A stretch of DNA of 64,000 nt, taken from positions 964,252,281 to 964,316,280 of the forward strand of contig OY856412.1 in the NCBI GenBank assembly GCA_963693085.1, read 5' to 3'. Origin of the DNA: Alisma plantago-aquatica. Taxonomy: Eukaryota > Streptophyta > Magnoliopsida > Alismatales > Alismataceae. Below, one piece after another: positions 24,841 to 38,110 of this stretch. Made by a program: the position numbers and the translations under genes. Under the pieces are notes generated by a model that saw only the letters and a program-made list of their open reading frames with translations, searched no databases and had not been told where the DNA came from. Every line of letters starts with the position of its first letter. Position 1 is the stretch's first letter.

Positions 24841-26668
24841 GCTGAAACCGCATAGCCAATCAAATTAAAACGATTTGGAGTAGCTATCAAAACGGTTTTT
24901 CTTGGTAATTTTCTTTGGATAAGCATCTAGGATGATGTCATCATCCCCTTCCTTCGAACAACCAAGAACAACAACCGTTCTTGATGGAAATTGCAGAAAG
25001 AAACAAGAGTGCATCAAATTGAAGAAATCAATCAACAAGCATAGAGAATTGATGCAATAGCAATGTTTAAGGGTTTGAGTTATAAAACCTGCCTCCAATT
25101 GAGCTCCAAAGCTCCAAGATCACACTATTAATGGTGGATGAAGCTCTAGCAACTCCCCCTAGGCTCTTCCTCAAGCTTTTGATTGCAAAAGTTGGCTAGG
25201 GTTGAAGAGGAGATCGAAATAAGAAGGAATCCATACTTTATTTTTTATTTCCACCATGGAATCAAGGAGAACGAAGGTCCAGAGCTTACCAACAGGTTGG
25301 GAGGCGTCCTCCTGCTCCTCCCTAGCTCCTTGGTCGGTTTTTCAAGCAAAGGAAAGAAGAAAATCCGAAATAGCCTTTCATTTGGCTTGAAAAAGGCACT
25401 TTTATAAGGAAATTGATGAGAGAGAAAATGCATTATTAAAATGCATTAAATTCCAAAAATAACTTGGCCGCCTCTTCCCCCTCAACTCCATAGATACGAG
25501 GCACCTTCCTTTGCCTTTAATTCTCCTTCATTATCCTTGATTTAAAGAAAATAAAATTAATCACCTTAATGCTTATTATATTAATATCCATATGTGAGTG
25601 GGTTTTCTTTTTCTAATAATAAGGTGAGTGGAATTTCACCTACTTAGGATATTTTCGTTCCTTATATTGGCAAAAGAACGTTCATCCTTATTCAAAATAA
25701 ACCCAAAACATTTTGGTTGAAAGCCCTTCAATTATTTTTATTCATTTTTGCCCTAAATCAAATTAGGGTTTCAATTAGGCATTAATCTTGATTATTTTAA
25801 TATCAAGATTCTCTCTCCTCCAACTTAATTCAAATGAGGCACCCATCTCATTTTATTTGCTCTACATGATTCCAAGAAACATTAGGGACCTTATTGAAGT
25901 GGTAATTTGCATATTGAACCCTAGGTTTTGGGTAAATTGCACTTTTCACCAAAACTAGGTTTTAATGCACAACACTGCTTTACAAGCTTAATCTTGGTGC
26001 CCAAGCTTGTGAAAGCCATACCACTACATCATATTCATTCTTATGATGTCTCAACATCAGAGGAACATCTTAACATGCAACATTTGCAATTTAACCCCTC
26101 AACTTGGGTAATTTGCACTTTGGTCCAAAATAAGCCAACATTGCTTCAACATTGTTCAAACAGGACCAAAATTGAAACATAAGTTTCTCATGAGCCCTAA
26201 TTACTTTTCACAAGATAAGATTAAGAATATACTTAACCTTATTAAGCAAAACAGTATAGGGTTAATTCATAACCCAGGTCAGGGATGTTACAAATTATAA
26301 ACCCCTAACAAGGATTTCGTCCCCGAAATCCCAGGAAAAGGAGGAACAGATTATTCATTAATCATTCCCTCAAGTCTCCACATATCATCTTAATATCATG
26401 GAGATATCATGAATTCTGTAATTCCACACAAGGCTCCTTTCACTAATTCAACCTTACCAATGTTTATGCAGAGCATAAACCCCTAACATATGATGTCCAT
26501 ATTATTGGAAAGAAGAAGCATAAAAGAACATACTTCTATCATCACCCAAGAATATTTATCAAAAGGAACAACATATATATCTAACAAAGATAATTTACTC
26601 AGTAATCCTTTAACAAACTCTATGTAATTGGGATTGTTCACATAGTTCTTCTTATTAGTTGGAAATGC

Positions 26669-27005
26669 CACATAGCTTTTCCCTTTTTGATTGGGAATGA
26701 CACATAGCTCTTCCCTTTTTGTTGGGGATGACACATAGCTTTCCCTTTTTGATTGGGAATGACACATAGCTCTTCCCTTTTTGTTGGGGATGACACATAG
26801 CTTTCCCTTTTTGATTGGGAATGACACATAGCTCTTCCCTTTTTGTTGGGGATGACACATAGCTTTCCCTTTTTGATTGGGAATGACACATAGCTCTTCC
26901 CTTTTTGATTGGGAATGACACATAGCTTTCCCTTTTTGATTGGGAATGACACATAGCTCTTCCCTTTTTGATTGGGAATGACACATAGCTCTTCCCTTTT
27001 TGTTT
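26669..27005. repeat. 31-bp tandem repeat array, copy B
   Basis: Same unit count and alternation of the two subtypes as at 4084-4420; only a few bases differ between the arrays. Confidence 0.95.
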
Positions 27006-27706
27006 AGGGTTGGAATTGCACAAAGCATCTTCCTTTATTGGAATTGCACAAAGCATCTTCCTTTATTGGAATTGCACAAAGCATCTTCCTTTATTGATTC
27101 CATATTTCTTATTTTATGATACTCATTAGATTGTCTCAGAATGACTACTTGATCAGAGCAATCAAAAAGACAACAATCTAAGAGTTTCCATACCCACTTT
27201 ATCATCAATAGTTGTATACCTGGCCAGGGTTTACAAATACTGAGATCAAGTAGTATGCACTTACATGCTATCATATTCCTTGCTTTTCATATCATTATAC
27301 ACACATGATTTTCCCTTGTTCCAACATGACTAAGTCATTTAGGAACTCTTTTAAAGCTCAAACGTTATGTATTAAGGACTGATAACCTAGATTGTAAAGC
27401 TAGTATCCAGTCCCCTATATGCATTATTGTTGCCCTAATCTGCCCAACAAGAGCATGATCATAGGATTCTCTATCCTGATCAGGTCTTAATGGGGATTCT
27501 CAGGCACTCATACTATTCTCGTCTGATCCCTTGCACCTCTTCTTGGTGCAACAACATTGCCCTCAGCAATGTGTTTCTTGTGTTCTCCAGTCATTTTAAA
27601 CTTTACCCTTTTTCTACACAAGCAGAAATCATTATAGGGTATACTGGAGGACACTAACACAGACTCAACAACTTAGTCCTATTTCTCTGTAGACTCAGCG
27701 AACCTA

Positions 27707-27720
27707 GAGCTCTGATACCA
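27707..27720 (-). other. Primer-binding site, copy B
   Basis: The minus strand reads TGGTATCAGAGCTC, complementary to the initiator-methionine tRNA 3' end, next to the LTR start at 27727. Confidence 0.9.
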
Positions 27721-27726
27721 CTAAAT

Positions 27727-30700
27727 TGTGACGACCGTCTCGCGAAAACAAGATTAACTAATGCGGAAGCGTTCATCAAGAAGCGGATTAGCGAAAATCA
27801 CTAAAAATTAAAACTTTTTGCAAAGGGATCCATTCATAGGAAAACTCTTTCATTCAGAACCAAAGTAAAACTTTACATCCTAGTTCATATATATACATCT
27901 CATGTACTTTTGCTTCTCGAGGAATACAAACATTAACTACTCTGTCTTAACTGTACACAGGTAGTATAAAACCCTCGAGGCACTAAGCCAAAATCTCGAA
28001 ATCATTAACTACTACTCCAAGGACCTGAGAGTACAGAGACGACACATAGGACTTCTATATACATCTGAACATGACATGACAGTCAATGTCTCCACCTGAG
28101 ACTTTACTGCTGTCCCTGCTACTGCTGCTGTCCTTCACATCCTGAAGGATTCCTGTCTCCTCGTCCGCATCCACCTAAAAATGTGGTTCCCACGGGGGTG
28201 AGACAATTATAAAAATTGCCCCAGCGAGAGATATAACTCTCCGCCAGAAACATTATTATTGCAACTTAATAAGATAAATGTGAATAGGGAAATCATATTT
28301 ATTTGACAGCAGATATTTTGATGTCTAACAGATTAAATCATTATTCTATATCAAAAGCATTGCAACTGTAACTTGATAGAATAAACATGTTACTATTCCT
28401 TTAATGAATATGAAGAACATGTATAACATCTATTCAAACTACAGAATCATTATCACTGCATTAACTCTCTTCAGGCTTAGATCATATGACTAAAGCCTGG
28501 CATTATCATTGTGGAGTCATGGCCCGTAGCCATACTCTTTTCACAAGGTGTTGGGATCTTAATCCCTCATTTCAACACTGGGGCTACTCATCCATTCTCA
28601 ATTTCAATGCCATAACCATGAAATCCTGGGTATTCAAACCCTTTGTTCATCACTTGAGCACTATTACCTCTTTCTCAGGTAACTAACACCTTTAGGTCAT
28701 TTGACCAAGGTAAGTATGATACTTGCTACACAAGCATCCATCATGGCACTTGATGCACATTAATTCTCTTTCCACCTCTTACCAGGCACAAGGTATATTA
28801 TGGCACACAAGGCCCAATTAACAATTCAAACTAATAATACATCATAGCTCATACCTGGCTATGCTCATCATCTCATAATACCTGCATGGTTAGCACATAT
28901 AATAGCAGTACATCAATTATCTATCAATACCATGCAAAAACAATGTATTAATAATTCAAGGGTATTACCCTTAAATCTTTACCAGGATTTGGGTTTCCAT
29001 CACACATGGCTCATCAGAACACTGTACATCTTGTCGCCTTTCACTAGGCAACAAATTTATTCACATGGATCACAAAACCATTCACATCTTGTCACCTCTC
29101 ACTAGGCAACAACTTTATTCACATGGCGCACAAGGCCATTCACATCTTGTCACCTCTCACTAGGCAACAACTTTATTCACATGGCGCACAAGGCCATTCA
29201 CATCTTGTCACCTCTCACTAGGCAACAACTTTATTCACATGGCGCACAAGGCCATTCACATCTTGTCACCTCTCACTAGGCAACAACTTAAAACAAAGGC
29301 TTACAAGCCCAACTCATCTTGTTACTTCTTTCTCAGTAACAAAAACATAATGGCACATATGGCCAATCAATTCTTATCAAATAAACATCATAGCTCATAC
29401 CTGTCTATGATCATCAACTCATGAGACCTGCATGATTGTAACACATGATAATAGACTTATCAAGTTTACAACACATCATGCAATACAGGGTAACACCACT
29501 ATTCCCTTACCAGGGTTAGGGTTTACCATCAATTAGGGCTTTCTCTCACATACCATTACCCTTCATTAAGAATAGGGTTTTCCATTATTAACCATTTAGG
29601 TTTTCAAGATCATATTATCAATGATCAAACCCTAGTTCATTGCTCCCCACATCTAGGAGCCAACATTTATACCATAAGTATTCAATCATACTTATTTATT
29701 CTCATCAATTATCATTAAATGATTATCATCACAAGGTATGAGTATCTCTCTCATCCTTAAGTTGAGAATTAACAAAACGACCATGTTAGGTCACTTTCAA
29801 TTCAGCTCTAAGTCAAGCATAGACCACCACGGCCGTGCTACCTTGCACGGTCGTGCAAAGTAAAGCTACCACGGCCTTGCTACCTTGCACGGTCGTGCTG
29901 AGTAAAGTCGCCACGGCTGTGCTACCTTGCACGGTCGTGCTACATAGGATCATCACATGAATCATATTTATATATATGAATTTTATTATTTGATCCTTTC
30001 AACTTGATTAGGTCACATCAACCCTTCAATCAAATGCATACAACTATGATTAACATAGTGTACCAAGTCATTGGTCCTATACGCAATTAGGGATGCATTC
30101 CCAATTAGGGGTTCTCATGAAATCACCCACAATTAGGGTTCCACATGGATGCACCCTCAATTAGGGTTTCACTTGGAATCACCCTCAACTAGGGTTCCAC
30201 ATGGATGCACCCTCAGCTAGGGTTTACTATTCATCCTAATTAGTGATTTCACATGTAGTCAACCTCTTATTAGGGTTATACATGGAATCAGCCTCAATTA
30301 GGGTTTACATCATGTATTGGATCCATGCATTTGTTATGCATTAATAACTAGTACCATTAAAGGTATCTCCCACCTAATCACATTAGGTTTTCAAAAAGGT
30401 TTGATCCATTGGACCTTCAATAACATGAGGTATCCAATTGAATTTGGGTTTCCAATGTTGATTCCTTCAATCATTGAATTCATGGAACCAATCATCAATT
30501 GGACCTATACTCATACTTCAATTGAGTTTAATAGGTCAACCTACAACTGATTTGACCCTCAATTGACCCTCAATTAGGGTTTTATTCAATTGAATTAGGG
30601 CTTGGAATCGATGATCCTTCAACACTAATCAATGCAGAACTAGTTGCATTGAAACCATTGAACCCTCATCCAAATTGGGTATGACCTGACCCCAAACGGT

Positions 30701-33664
30701 CTTGAGGTCGTTTGGATGACCTCAAAACGGTCTTGAGACCGTTTGCCCATCATATCACTCAAATCCAAGCCATCCAATTAAGGTTTGGATCATTGGATTG
30801 ATCACCAAATCAGCATTGCATTGTATAACAACTTGGTACCTTTAGACCTTCAAACACCTAACCATACTCAACCCTAGACCTCCAAACGGTCTTGGGTGAC
30901 CACCAAACGGTCTTGAGGTCGTTTGGATGACCTCCAAACGGTCTTGAGACCGTTTGCCCATCATATCACTCAAATCCAAGCCATCTAATTAAGGTTTGGA
31001 TCATTGAAGTGCTCACCAAATCAGCAATCTATTGCAGATCAACTTGATATCTTTAGACCTTCAACCACTGAACTATACTCAACCCTAGACCTCCAAACGG
31101 TCTTGGGTGACCACCAAACGGTCTTGAGGTCGTTTGTATGACCTCCAAATGGTCTTGAGACCGTTTTCCCATCATATCACTCAAATCCAAGCCATCCAAT
31201 TAAGGTTCGGATCATTGAAGTGCTCACCAAATCAGCAATCTATTGCATATCAACTTGATATCTTTAGACCTTCAACCACTGAACTATACTCAACCCTAGA
31301 CCTCCAAACGGTCTTGGGTGACCACCAAACGGTCTTGAGGTCGTTTGGATGACCTCCAAACGGTCTTGAGACCGTTTGCCCATCCAACCTTTGGACTCTA
31401 GTGAAAATTCATCATGGATTGGTCTATCGAGTTGATCAACAAATCAGCATTTAGTTGCAGTATGATTTGGTACCTTTGGACCTTCAATTGGTCAACTATA
31501 CTTGACCCCAGACCTCCAAACGGTCTTGAGACCGTTTGGATGATCCCCCAAACGGTCTTGAGACCGTTTGGGCTAATCAACCCAAAATCTCAAATTAGCT
31601 CATTGTGATTTCAGCACTGATTTCAATTAGGGTTAGCCCAATTGATTAGCCTTCAACTCATGACTCGTTTGGAATTAATCCATCAAATTTGGTGAGTCAT
31701 TAGATAACATCATAAGGAACAGTAATCCCAAACGTTCAATGCTTGGTCAACGCACTCAAATGGTCTTGAGACCGTTTGCCCAAAAAGTTCAATTAAATCA
31801 GATTGAAAATCAGCACTTAATCCAATTAGGTTTCCCTAATTGATTAGGCTTCAACTCACGATTCCTTTGGAGTTAATCCCTCAAATTTTGAGGGTTATTA
31901 ATAAACATAATTATGAACAGGAATCCCATACGGTCAACGCTTGGTCAACCATCTCAAATGGTCTTGAAACCGTTTGCTCAACCAGGTCAAGTTAATCAGG
32001 TTGAAAATCAGCACATAATTCAATTTGATTGCCTAATTGATTGACCTTCAACTCTCTATTCCTCTAGCGTTAATCCCTCAAATTTGGAGGGTTATCAGCC
32101 TACATAATTAGGAAAAAATTTCCTAAACGGTCAACGCTTGGTCAACCATCTCAAACGGTCTTGAGACCGTTTTCTCCCAAACGGTCGCAAACCGTTTGCC
32201 CTTAAACGGTTTGCTGAAACCGCATAGCCAATCAAATTAAAACGATTTGGAGTAGCTATCAAAACGGTTTTGCTTGGTAATTTTCTTTGGATAAGCATCT
32301 AGGATGATGTCATCATCCCCTTCCTTCGAACAACCAAGAACAGCAACCGTTCTTGATGGAAATTGCAGAAAGAAACAAGAGTGCATCAAATTGAAGAAAT
32401 CAATCAACAAGCATAGAGAATTGATGCAATAGCAATGTTTAAGGGTTTGAGTTATAAAACCCGCCTCCAATTGAGCTCCAAAGCTCCAAGATCACGCCAT
32501 TAATGGTGGATGAAGCTCTAGCAACTCCCCCTAGGCTCGTCCTCAAGCTTTTGATTGCAAAAGTTGGCTAGGGTTGAAGAGGAGATCGAAATAAGAAGGA
32601 ATCCATACTTTATTTTTGATTTCCACCATGGAATCAAGGAGAACGAAGGTCCAAAGCTTACCAACAGGTTGGGAGGCGTCCTCCTGCTCCTCCCTAGCTC
32701 CTTGGTCGGTTTTACAAGCAAAGGAAAGAAGAAAATCCGAAATAGCCTTTCATTTGGCTTGAAAAAGGCACTTTTATAAGGAAATTGATGAGAGAGAAAA
32801 TGCATTATTAAAATGCATTAAATTCCAAAAATAACTTGGCCGCCTCTTTCCCCTCAACTCCATAGATACGAGGCACCTTCCTTTGCCTTTAATTCTCCTT
32901 CATTATCCTTGATTTAAAGAAAATCAAATTAAGCACCTTAATGCTTATTATATTAATATCCATATGTGAGTGGGTTTTCTTTTTCTTATAATAAGGTGAG
33001 TGGAATTTCACCTACTTAGGATATTTTCGTTCCTTATCTTGGCAAAGGAACGTTCATACTTATTCAAAATCAACCCAAAGCATTTTGGTTGAAAGCCCTT
33101 CAATTAGTTTTATTCATTTTTGCCCTAAATCAAATTAGGGTTTCAATTAGGCATTAATCTTGATTATTTTAATATCAAGATTCTCTCTCCTCCAACTTAA
33201 TTCAAATGAGGCACCCATCTCATTTTATTTGCTCTACATGATTCCAAGAAACATTAGGGACCTTATTGAAGTGGTAATTTGCATATTGAACCCTAGGTTT
33301 TGGGTAAATTGCACTTTTCACCAAAACTAGGTTTTAATGCACAACACTGCTTTACAAGCTTAATCTTGGTGCCCAAGCTTGTAAAAGCCATACCACTACA
33401 TCATATTCATTCTTATGATGTCTCAACATCAGAGGAACATATTACCATGCAACATTTGCAATTTTACCCCTCAACTTGGGTAATTTGCACTTTGGTCCAA
33501 AATAAGCAAACATTGCTTCAACATTGTTCAAACAGGACCAAAATTGAAACATAAGTTTCTCATGAGCCCTAATTACTTTTCACAAGATAAGATTAAGAAT
33601 CTACTTAACCTTATTAAGCAAAACAATCTAGGGTTAATTCATAACCCAGGTCAGGGATGTTACA
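27727..33664 (-). repeat. LTR 3 (5' LTR) of the array, uninterrupted
   Basis: This 5938-bp LTR is the only complete, unbroken copy. In plus coordinates it contains a U5 block with the acceptor-like site (28171-28185), a 58-bp tandem array (29004-29289), the empty Tekay target site (about 29736), the CACGGCCGTG array (29825-29942), minisatellite (30083-30310), the palindrome cluster (30693-32215), 211-bp tandem units from about 30712, and a TATA box (32769-32781). It ends at 33664, joined directly to copia integrase codons. Confidence 0.95.
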
Positions 33665-35715
33665 ATAATGGTGTCTCGGAAAGAAGGAATCATACATTAC
33701 TAGATATGGTGCGATCAATGATGAGTTTAGATGAGCTTCCAACAACCTTTTGGGGGGTATGATCTAAAAATCGTCGTGTTTACACTAAATTGAGTACCAT
33801 CTAAGTCAGTTCAAAAGATACCATATGAGATATGGACTGGGAAGAATCCCAAAATATTTTTCATGAGGATTTGGGGTTGTGAAGCTTTTGTCAAGAAAAT
33901 GTTTCCTGAAAAGTTTGGCCCAAGATCTGATAAATATTATTTTGTTGGATCCATCTGACAACAAAGTATTTGTTGCCAGAGATATTGCATTCCTAAAAAA
34001 GGAATTTATTTCCAAAGGATTCAATGGGAGACAAGTGGAACTCAAAGAGGTTCAAGACCAACAAGAAAATATTTAACCGTTATATGTTCAAGAGGAACCA
34101 AAAGATTCACAAGGTGTTATGGAATCTCAAATTCCTCGAGTGACACAGGAGCCTCAGAGATTTAGTAGGACATGCCTTGAGCCTGAGAGATATGGATATT
34201 GTGACCCAAGAAGGTAGTGAATTGGTCATAGATGATGAGCCAATCACCTATAAACATGCTATTGAGGGAAAAGAGTCTGAGAAATGGCTTGAGGCCATGA
34301 AATACAAGATGGAATCCATGTATACCAACAAAGTATAAACTTCGGTGGATCCACTTGAAGGGGTAAAATTGATAGGGTGCAGTGGGTCTTCAAGAAGAAG
34401 ACTGACATGGATGGAAAAGTTCAAACCTATAAGGATAGATTGGTTGCAAAGGGTTACAAAAAAGTTCAAGGTGTTGACTATGACAAAACCTTTTCTCTAG
34501 TATCCATGGTTAAGTCCATCGAGATCATACTCGCTATTGCAGCTTATCATGACTATGATATTTGGTAAATGGACATTAAAAATGCATTCCTTAATGGGAA
34601 TCTAATAGAGGATGTGTATATGACACAACATGAGGGGTTTATAGATCCAAAGTTTGCCAATAGAGTCTGTAAGCTACAAAGGTCAATCTATGGATTGAAG
34701 CAAGCATCTCGGAGATGGAATCTTTGTTTTGATGAGATAGTCAAAGGGTTTGGCTTTGCTCAAAATGAAGATGAACGTTGTGTGTATAAGAAGGCTAGTG
34801 GGAGCATCATGCATTCCTAATATTATATGTAGATGACATACTATTGATGAGAAATGACATCCCTGCTTTATAAAAGGTAAAGAAATGGCTTGGAAATACA
34901 TTCTATATGAAAGACTCGGGAGAAGCATCCTACATATTGGGGATAAAGATCTATAGAGATAGATCTAGAAGGCTTCTTGGAATAAGTCAGAGCACATACA
35001 TTAACAAAGTGTTGAAGCGGTTCAACATGGAGAACTAAAAGAGAGGAAACATGCCTGCATTGCATGGAGTGACCATCTCTAAGAGTTAATGTCCCAGTTC
35101 TTGTGAAGGCATGGAACACATGTACACAATGTTGTGCATCCATCCAGACATCTCATATGCTTTGATCATGATGATCATATATCAGTAAGATCTCGGTGAT
35201 GCTCACTAGACATCCATGAAGAACATCCTTAAGTACTTGAGAAGGGCTAAGGATCAGGTCATGGTCTACGGTGGAGAGGAAGAGTTGGTGGTAAAGGATT
35301 ACACTGATGCAAGCTTCCAAGATGATTACAAATCATAATCAGGATCCATGTTTTGCCTAAACAATGGAGCTATAAGCTGGAAGAGTTCCAAGTAAGAGAC
35401 AGTTATTGATTCTACAACAGAGGCTGAGTACATTACTGCATCAAGTGCAACAAAGGAGGTTGTGTGGATCAATAAGGTCATCACAGAACTTGGGGTCATT
35501 CCAAGCATCAGTGAGCAAATCGAGCTATATTGTGACAACAATGAGATATTGCAAGCTAAGGAACCCATATCACATTAGCGCTCAAAGAATATACAAAGGT
35601 GGTTCTATCTCATACGAGAGATCATGCAACATGGAGATGCAAAGATTTACAAATTTCTAATTAAGAGCAATGTTGTTGATCCCTTGACAAAGACACTTTC
35701 GTAGTAGAAGCATGA
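33665..35715 (+). pseudogene. Decayed Ty1/copia pol (integrase end, RT, RNase H), copia-1
   Basis: The non-autonomous array is inserted inside this gene. Codons right after the junction give the copia integrase motif NGVSERRNHTLLDMVRSMM. Reverse transcriptase follows at about 34230-34930, with WVFKKK, LVAKGYKKVQG, MDIKNAFLNG, SIYGLKQASRRW and YVDDILL recognisable across several frames. RNase H follows at about 35330-35700 (STTEAEYITASSA, then a C-terminal DPLTK). Many stops and frameshifts break the frame, for example a TAA between DIW and MDIKNAF at about 34566. The style suggests the Tork/Angela side of copia, but that is a weak call. The gag, protease and integrase core should lie to the left of the window, beyond the array. 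Confidence 0.9.
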
Positions 35716-35764
35716 TGTTCATGTTAGGTCACTCAGAATAAGATTCATGGGTGATTAGCTCTAA

Positions 35765-35779
35765 GTGCAAGTGAGAGTT
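35765..35779 (+). other. Polypurine tract of copia-1
   Basis: GTGCAAGTGAGAGTT precedes the LTR-like start TATTGG. Copia elements commonly have AAGTGGGAGA here. The tract is degenerate. Confidence 0.6.
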
Positions 35780-37900
35780 TATTGGTTATGTATACCCAAA
35801 GAGCCAATAATGTGATGATTGTAATGGTATATCATGTAAAATGATTTGATTATTAATAAAAGGCAAGCTTCCAATATATTCTGTTTAATTCAGTTACGAG
35901 ATAATGTTGTAACATTATTTATGTCTAGAGAATTATATTACTCAATGACATAGTGTTCAAGTTACTATCCTTGTGGATGAGATCATACATATGTTAAGAA
36001 TACATATACATATTCTCATTATGTCCTTGATCGGTTGTCATTGTGAAAGGTTGATAGACAACAATGACAAATAAGATCAGAGTGTGAGTTGGTTGATGAC
36101 TAAATCTCATTAGTCATGATATGGAGATATCAAACCAAGCACATAGATACATGTTAGGGAACAATGTACCAGACAGACCCACTGTGAGACTGACACATGG
36201 AAGCCATCTTCATGGAAGTCATAGTCAGGTCTCACAGTGATGGTGGTAGTTGTGGATCTTAGACTTGAAATCATTGCATTCATCACATGTTGTTGGGAAC
36301 ACTTTGATATCATTAAACACAATCCTGAAACATGGGTTGTTATAAAGGTGGTGATTGGGTGGCTTTGACACATGGGGATATACTGTGAATGATAGATATG
36401 GGATTTATCCCTCCTATTAGAGTGTTATGTTGTAGGCCTCTTGAATAACAAGACTAAGAAAAAGCATGGCCATGCGCATGTGACTCAATATGTGATTTTG
36501 AGCTTACATATATCTCAGATAGTCTGCTCTTGGTTCAAGAAACAAGATTGAATAATAATGAGGGTACCGCTCCATGTCTGTAGTTCAATCTGGACATCGG
36601 TGATAAAGGAACTATACAAACACTACAAAACCATAAATAGATTTTAGGTTGAAGTTGTTCTCCAAATTTCCATTTACTTGGGTAGCATTGATGTGTGACT
36701 AGGCACCGCTCATTGCTTGTGATGTCTATGGACATTCACTTCCAATGTAATATGGGACCTATAGGGTCACACACATAGGTCTTGACCTAGAAGAAAAGTT
36801 TAGATCTTGAATGGCAATTGAATTAAGTACTAAAGTGTTTAGGTATTTGATTCACACAACAAATAGGCTGACAACACTTCCAAATGCCCATCACAAGTGT
36901 TGAGACAGTCGTTTGGAGTGCCAAACGGCCGTCTGAAGTGTTGAGATGGACGTCTGGTTGTAAGGCCTGGTTTTGAGTTGAAATTGGCAAAGACATGAAC
37001 CGACCCAGCCAAACTGGCTCCAATCGGGTCACCATATGACCATCTGGGTGAACTGAGATGGTTGTCTCGCACGAGTGAGATGGTCCAGTTCAATTGGGGA
37101 AGATTCTAGATGTTTCCCTATTTGGCTCGCTTGAGCAATACTTGTTGCATAAGGAAATCAATGTCTAACATTGATGGAAATTGATTTTCCAAATTCATGT
37201 ACAACTAGGAAACTATGAAATGACCGTCTCACAATACAATACGGCCATATGGGTTTGCCAAACGACCATTTTAGCTAACACATGTTGCAACATTTCTATA
37301 ATTTTTGTGAAAATTTGAGATCTTCCAGTCCTTTCCACTCCTGTGTATTAAGCTTGTACCAGATAGCAACTGGGAACCTTGACCCTGGCCTCTACTATAT
37401 ATAGAGGGGTAGTGGGGGATTCTAAAAGCATAACATAGACAATTGAGAATCAGTTGCTCTGATAAACATTGTCATCTCTAGTTATGGTAACCACAAAAGC
37501 CAAGGCAAGTCCTACTCGACTAGGGAGGGATAGCCAAAGGGAGTGAAATAACTAAGTTCATTGTCTTGGGAGAGCAGGTTGGTGACTAGTACGCCAGTGG
37601 GAGGGGAAAATCCTTCCTGTCTAATCCAGTAGGATAACATGAGTTCTAGGTGGTACGTGTGGACTTCTTTAGAGGTGGGAGGAAATTGTCTGGCATTAAG
37701 GAGGACATAAAAAACCAGTAGTCCATGACCAGAGTAGCTATTACACAAGACAATGAGTGAGTTTGGTGTCCTAGGAGGAGTAGTTAGATGAGTCCCAGTG
37801 CAATCGGAATTCAGAGTTGCATATCTACAATGACGAGGATTGTCGCTGGACTTGCTCCAGGACCAGGTATATCCTCATAAACCATCTTTCCTATCTTATA
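35780..37900 (+). repeat. 3' LTR of copia-1 (right end uncertain)
   Basis: It begins TATTGGTTATGTATACCC, resembling Angela-type LTR starts with the terminal TG changed to TA. A TATA box CTATATATAG lies at 37395-37404. Upstream of it, 36895-37275 carries short CpG-containing repeats (CAAACGGCCGTCTG, GACCGTCTC, AAACGACCA). The 5' LTR is outside the window, so the right boundary is an estimate. No ORF here resembles a protein. Confidence 0.5.
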
Positions 37901-38110
37901 GTAATTGATGTAATCCATTGGATGTGGGAATATGGTTCATATATTTTTTGTTTCCTCTTCCTATCTCGTAGACATATTTCTATACAAGAGGTGGGTCAAA
38001 ACACCTTGTCTTCTAGTGTCTCGACCATGTACATATGTGACCTAGGGTTTTGATCTTGAAGTGCTTGAAGTGTCTCGACCGAGACAAATAGATGGAGTCT
38101 TTCGAATGAG
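37901..38110. other. Unassigned spacer between two LTR-like segments
   Basis: No coding region. Contains TGTCTCGACCGAGACA near 38071, an almost perfect palindrome. It may belong to the copia-1 LTR or to the next LTR. Confidence 0.3.

Larger units (their letters stand above)
22339..26292 (-). repeat. LTR 2 of the array, right part
   Basis: Continues LTR 2 after the Tekay insertion and is collinear with 29742-33664. It carries the CACGGCCGTG array at 22424-22534, AATTAGGGTT minisatellite units at 22684-22915, the palindrome cluster at 23295-24840 with three 211-bp units at 23319-23990, and a TATA box at 25397-25409. It ends in the shared LTR terminus at 26292. Confidence 0.95.
26293..27726 (-). 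mobile_element. Internal domain of non-autonomous element, copy B
   Basis: The 1434 bp are collinear with copy A and contain the PPT and palindrome (26293-26330), the 31-bp tandem array (26669-27005) and the PBS (27707-27720). Open frames at 26483-27056 are again translations of the tandem repeat in three frames. No retroelement protein is encoded. Confidence 0.88.
1..33664 (-). mobile_element. Tandem array of non-autonomous chromovirus-like elements (three LTRs, two internal domains)
   Basis: Three copies of one LTR (1-3707 partial; 5142-7157 plus 22339-26292; 27727-33664) alternate with two internal regions of identical length, 1434 bp (3708-5141 and 26293-27726). Each internal region has a minus-strand primer-binding site at its right end and a polypurine tract at its left end, so the array reads right to left. 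Neither internal region encodes gag, protease, RT or integrase. The middle LTR is interrupted by the Tekay element at 7158-22333. Sharing the central LTR is what unequal recombination between LTRs produces; insertion of one element into another would leave target duplications at the junctions, and none are seen. The right end abuts copia integrase sequence at 33665; the left end is outside the window. Confidence 0.9.
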
